Assembly: GCA_017390125.1 (NCBI GenBank)
Contig: JAFPCT010000070.1
Location: 1-24,869, forward strand
Source of the DNA: Treponema sp.
Lineage (GTDB): Bacteria > Spirochaetota > Spirochaetia > Treponematales > Treponemataceae
Reading direction: 5' to 3'
Length of the DNA: 24,869 bases
A program made the translations under genes and the position numbers. This document shows, piece after piece, positions 22,640 to 24,869 of this stretch (positions are counted from its first letter, which is position 1; each line of letters begins with the position of its first letter). The notes beneath the pieces are model-generated. The model had not been told where the DNA came from and did no database searches. It saw only the letters and a program-made list of their open reading frames with translations.

Positions 22640-24028
22640 ATGCTGTATGAAATTTTACCGGGAGACAGATTCACTCCTTTTTCCCTTGCAAAAAAATTCA
22701 ATGCCAAGGCTGTTCTTGAATCTGCAAACTTTTCTTCCGGAAAAGACCGTTATTCAATGATTATGATTGACGAAGCATTCCGTGTCATTCAGGACGATGA
22801 CGGGATTGCACTTATTATAAACGGAGAGCGCCGTCCGATTTACGCAATGAAAAACGGCGACATTCTTGATGTTCTTCAGGACATTGCTTCTGAAAATCCT
22901 CCTGAGCCAGGAATTGATTTTCCTCTTCCTGCAGCCGGAATGGGTTATCTCAGCTACGAATTCTGTGCAAAATGCGACACAATTCATCTCGCAAAACAGA
23001 ATGACGAGCTTGGAATTCCAGAGAGCGCATTCATCGTAGGACATACATTCATCGTCTTTGACCACTTCTGCGAGAAAATTTACATTTGTGCACAGAACTA
23101 CAAGGAACATGAAATCGACTTGAATCAGGCAATCGAAAACGTAAAGAAACGCCTTTCAGACCTGGATTTTTCTTATCTTGCAGATCCTGAAACAAACTAC
23201 GAAGCCACAGTCATTACAGATGAGGAAACAAGCAAAAAAGAATACTGCGAGAAAGTAGAAGCCCTTAAAAAAGAAATCGCAGCAGGAAATATCGTTCAGG
23301 CAGTTCCGAGCAGACGCCTTCAGATCAAAAGCCAGGTGCCTGCACTTGAAATCTACCGCAGGCTTCGCTCCGTAAATCCGTCTCCATACATGTTCTACCT
23401 TGATTTTTCTGACTACCAGCTTACTGGCGCAAGCCCGGAAAGCCTTGTGCGGGTTCGTGACGGGGAAGCAATGATTCATCCTATTGCAGGCACTCGCCGC
23501 CGTGGAAAGAATCCTGTTGAAGACAAAGCGCTTATGGACGAGCTCAAGAATGATCCTAAAGAAAGAGCTGAGCACCTTATGCTCGTTGACCTTGCCCGAA
23601 ACGATTTGGGACGAGTTTGTGAGAATGGGACTGTGAAAGTCACACGCTATATGTTTACAAAACTTTTCAGCCATGTAATTCACCTGGTTTCAGAAGTAAT
23701 CGGAAAAGTAAGCGATAAGACTCCTGCAATCAAAGTTCTTCGCGCCGCATTCCCGGCAGGAACAGTAAGCGGAGCTCCAAAAATCAGTGCAATCGAAATC
23801 CTTTCACGCCTTGAGAAGAACAAGCGAAATTTCTACGCCGGTGCTGTCGGATACATCGGAAACAAGAACAACCTTGACTTCTGCATCGCAATCCGCTGCG
23901 CGCTTAAAAAAGGTGATATCTGGACTCTTCAGGCAGGCGGCGGAATAGGTCACGCCTCAAACGCAGAGAGAGAATTCACAGAAACTTGTGAAAAACTTGG
24001 CGCAATGAGAGCCGTAATAGAAAACTAA
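22640..24028 (+). CDS. trpE: Anthranilate synthase component I
   Basis: With the glutaminase encoded next, converts chorismate and glutamine to anthranilate, the first step of tryptophan synthesis. The protein has 462 residues. The N-terminal region has VLESANFSSGKDRYSM (about 24-39), which corresponds to the LLES element of the Trp feedback site. The C-terminal chorismate-binding domain shows HPIAGTRRRGK, LVDLARNDLGRV, FPAGTVSGAPK, AGAVGYIG and AGGGIGHAS, all standard. The adjacent trpG-trpD fusion, the serine of the LES element and the operator pair separate it from PabB. It stands 28 nt before trpGD. Regulation is probably by a repressor at the two palindromes upstream, plus feedback by tryptophan. 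Confidence 0.94.
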   Translation: MLYEILPGDRFTPFSLAKKFNAKAVLESANFSSGKDRYSMIMIDEAFRVIQDDDGIALIINGERRPIYAMKNGDILDVLQDIASENPPEPGIDFPLPAAGMGYLSYEFCAKCDTIHLAKQNDELGIPESAFIVGHTFIVFDHFCEKIYICAQNYKEHEIDLNQAIENVKKRLSDLDFSYLADPETNYEATVITDEETSKKEYCEKVEALKKEIAAGNIVQAVPSRRLQIKSQVPALEIYRRLRSVNPSPYMFYLDFSDYQLTGASPESLVRVRDGEAMIHPIAGTRRRGKNPVEDKALMDELKNDPKERAEHLMLVDLARNDLGRVCENGTVKVTRYMFTKLFSHVIHLVSEVIGKVSDKTPAIKVLRAAFPAGTVSGAPKISAIEILSRLEKNKRNFYAGAVGYIGNKNNLDFCIAIRCALKKGDIWTLQAGGGIGHASNAEREFTETCEKLGAMRAVIEN

Positions 24029-24056
24029 GCTTAAAGTTCATTAGGAAGGGAAAATT

Positions 24057-24869
24057 ATGATACTTATTTTAGACAATTATGACAGTTTTACATACAATGT
24101 TTTCCAGTCAATGGTAAAACTTACAAAAGAAGAAGTTAAGGTTGTCCGCAGCAAGGAAGTGACCCTTGAGGAGCTTAAAAACCTTAATCCTTCAAAACTT
24201 ATTGTTTCTCCAGGTCCTGGACGACCGGAAGAAGCCGGAATTTCTGTAGAAGCAATCAGATACTTTGCAGGAAAAATTCCTATTCTTGGAATCTGCCTTG
24301 GACATCAGTCAATCGGTTATGCCTTCGGTGCAAAAATCGTAGGTGCAAAATTCATCAAGCATGGAATTGCAGAGGAAATCAACCTTGACGGAAAAGGCAT
24401 GTTCCGGCTTATGGGCCAAAAAGAAACCTTTACACGCTATCATTCACTTGTAATCGACGAATCAACTCTCCCTGAAGATTTTGAAGTATCCGCAAGGGCA
24501 GAAGACGGCGACATAATGGGCATCCGTCACAAAACTCTTGCGATTGAAGGAGTTCAGTTCCATCCGGAATCAATTGCAAGCCCTAAAACAAAGGAATTTT
24601 TCACTGCATTCCTTAATTACCGCCGGGAACCTTTCCCTGCAAGTAAAGTTCTTGCAGACCTTATTGACGGAAAGGACATGAGCCGTGAAACTGCAGAAAT
24701 GTTCATGAGCGACCTTACAGACGGATGCATGGACGAACGCATGACATCAGCCATTCTTACTGCTCTTGCCGCAAAAAAAGCGACTCCGGAAGAAATAGCT
24801 GGATGCGCAGGAATTCTTGTAGCAAAAAGAACACCTCTTCCGCTTGATACAACAGAACTTACGGACATC
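24057..24869 (+). CDS. trpGD: Anthranilate synthase glutaminase fused to anthranilate phosphoribosyltransferase, 5' part
   Basis: The gene runs off the window; 271 codons are visible. Residues 1 to about 190 are the class-I glutamine amidotransferase TrpG: LDNYDSFTYN at the start, SPGPGRPEEAG (51-61), the nucleophile Cys80 in GICLGHQ, and His169/Glu171 in FHPES. After a short linker, residues from about 196 (SKVLADLIDGKDMSRETAE) are the N-terminal helical domain of TrpD, the PRPP-using enzyme that makes phosphoribosyl-anthranilate. The same fusion is found in E. coli and some other bacteria. AGGAAGG (24043-24049) precedes ATG. Co-transcribed with trpE. TrpD uses PRPP, the product of prs in this window. 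The PRPP-binding loop of TrpD lies beyond the end. Confidence 0.93.
   Translation, partial: MILILDNYDSFTYNVFQSMVKLTKEEVKVVRSKEVTLEELKNLNPSKLIVSPGPGRPEEAGISVEAIRYFAGKIPILGICLGHQSIGYAFGAKIVGAKFIKHGIAEEINLDGKGMFRLMGQKETFTRYHSLVIDESTLPEDFEVSARAEDGDIMGIRHKTLAIEGVQFHPESIASPKTKEFFTAFLNYRREPFPASKVLADLIDGKDMSRETAEMFMSDLTDGCMDERMTSAILTALAAKKATPEEIAGCAGILVAKRTPLPLDTTELTDI

Noticed and set aside
23156..23683. Minus-strand open frame (175 codons) inside trpE
   Set aside because: Opposite conserved chorismate-binding motifs; no start signals.

Overview
The window (about 24.9 kb, moderate G+C) reads as chromosomal DNA of a spirochaete, most likely a host-associated Treponema. The assignment rests on several things: relaxed spirochaetal lipoprotein and signal-peptide styles, polA followed directly by coaE, an unusually long PRPP synthetase, SPOR-domain proteins, and a minus-strand pair of a small beta-barrel and a lipoprotein. 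This is inference from sequence character; no database comparison was possible. The window is almost fully coding, with tight operons, frequent 1-4 nt overlaps, strong Shine-Dalgarno sequences and clear sigma-70-type promoters. Five of the promoters have an exact 17-bp spacer. I saw no tRNA, rRNA, CRISPR array, insertion sequence or phage gene.

Layout. 1-1113: end of a binding-protein-dependent ABC importer (permease tail, then ATPase). 1156-2127: a CaCA-family cation antiporter whose promoter predicts a leaderless mRNA. 2194-5332: a long, divergent PRPP synthetase followed 4 nt later by a fused FGGY sugar kinase/HAD phosphatase. 5397-11294: a second unit with its own promoter, carrying an extended uracil phosphoribosyltransferase, an NCS2 uracil permease, DNA polymerase I and dephospho-CoA kinase. 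Together 2194-7803 looks like a pyrimidine-salvage/PRPP neighbourhood: ribose-P to PRPP, uracil import, and uracil + PRPP to UMP. The kinase/phosphatase fusion is the unexplained partner. 11431-13847: a SPOR-domain membrane protein and an unrecognised barrel-like exported protein. 13852-16019 (minus strand): a small OmpW-like barrel followed by a lipoprotein, ending in a terminator that lies inside the convergent gene. 16119-20573: a compact operon of folD, folE2, miaB, a LapA-like membrane protein and an exported SPOR protein. 20676-22523: argC and an exported barrel-like protein. 22640-end: trpE and a trpG-trpD fusion that runs off the window.

The most notable signals are these. (1) Two copies of a 20-bp palindrome bracket the trpE promoter and look like a tryptophan-repressor type operator pair. 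(2) A G/C-rich, triple-hairpin in-frame segment sits in the polA linker like a gene-tolerated palindromic mini-element. (3) The FGGY-HAD fusion lies between two non-standard PRPP enzymes. (4) Fully superimposed divergent promoters with an 8-bp inverted repeat lie between the outer-membrane pair and folD. (5) A closed multi-hairpin structure lies at the coaE/SPOR junction.
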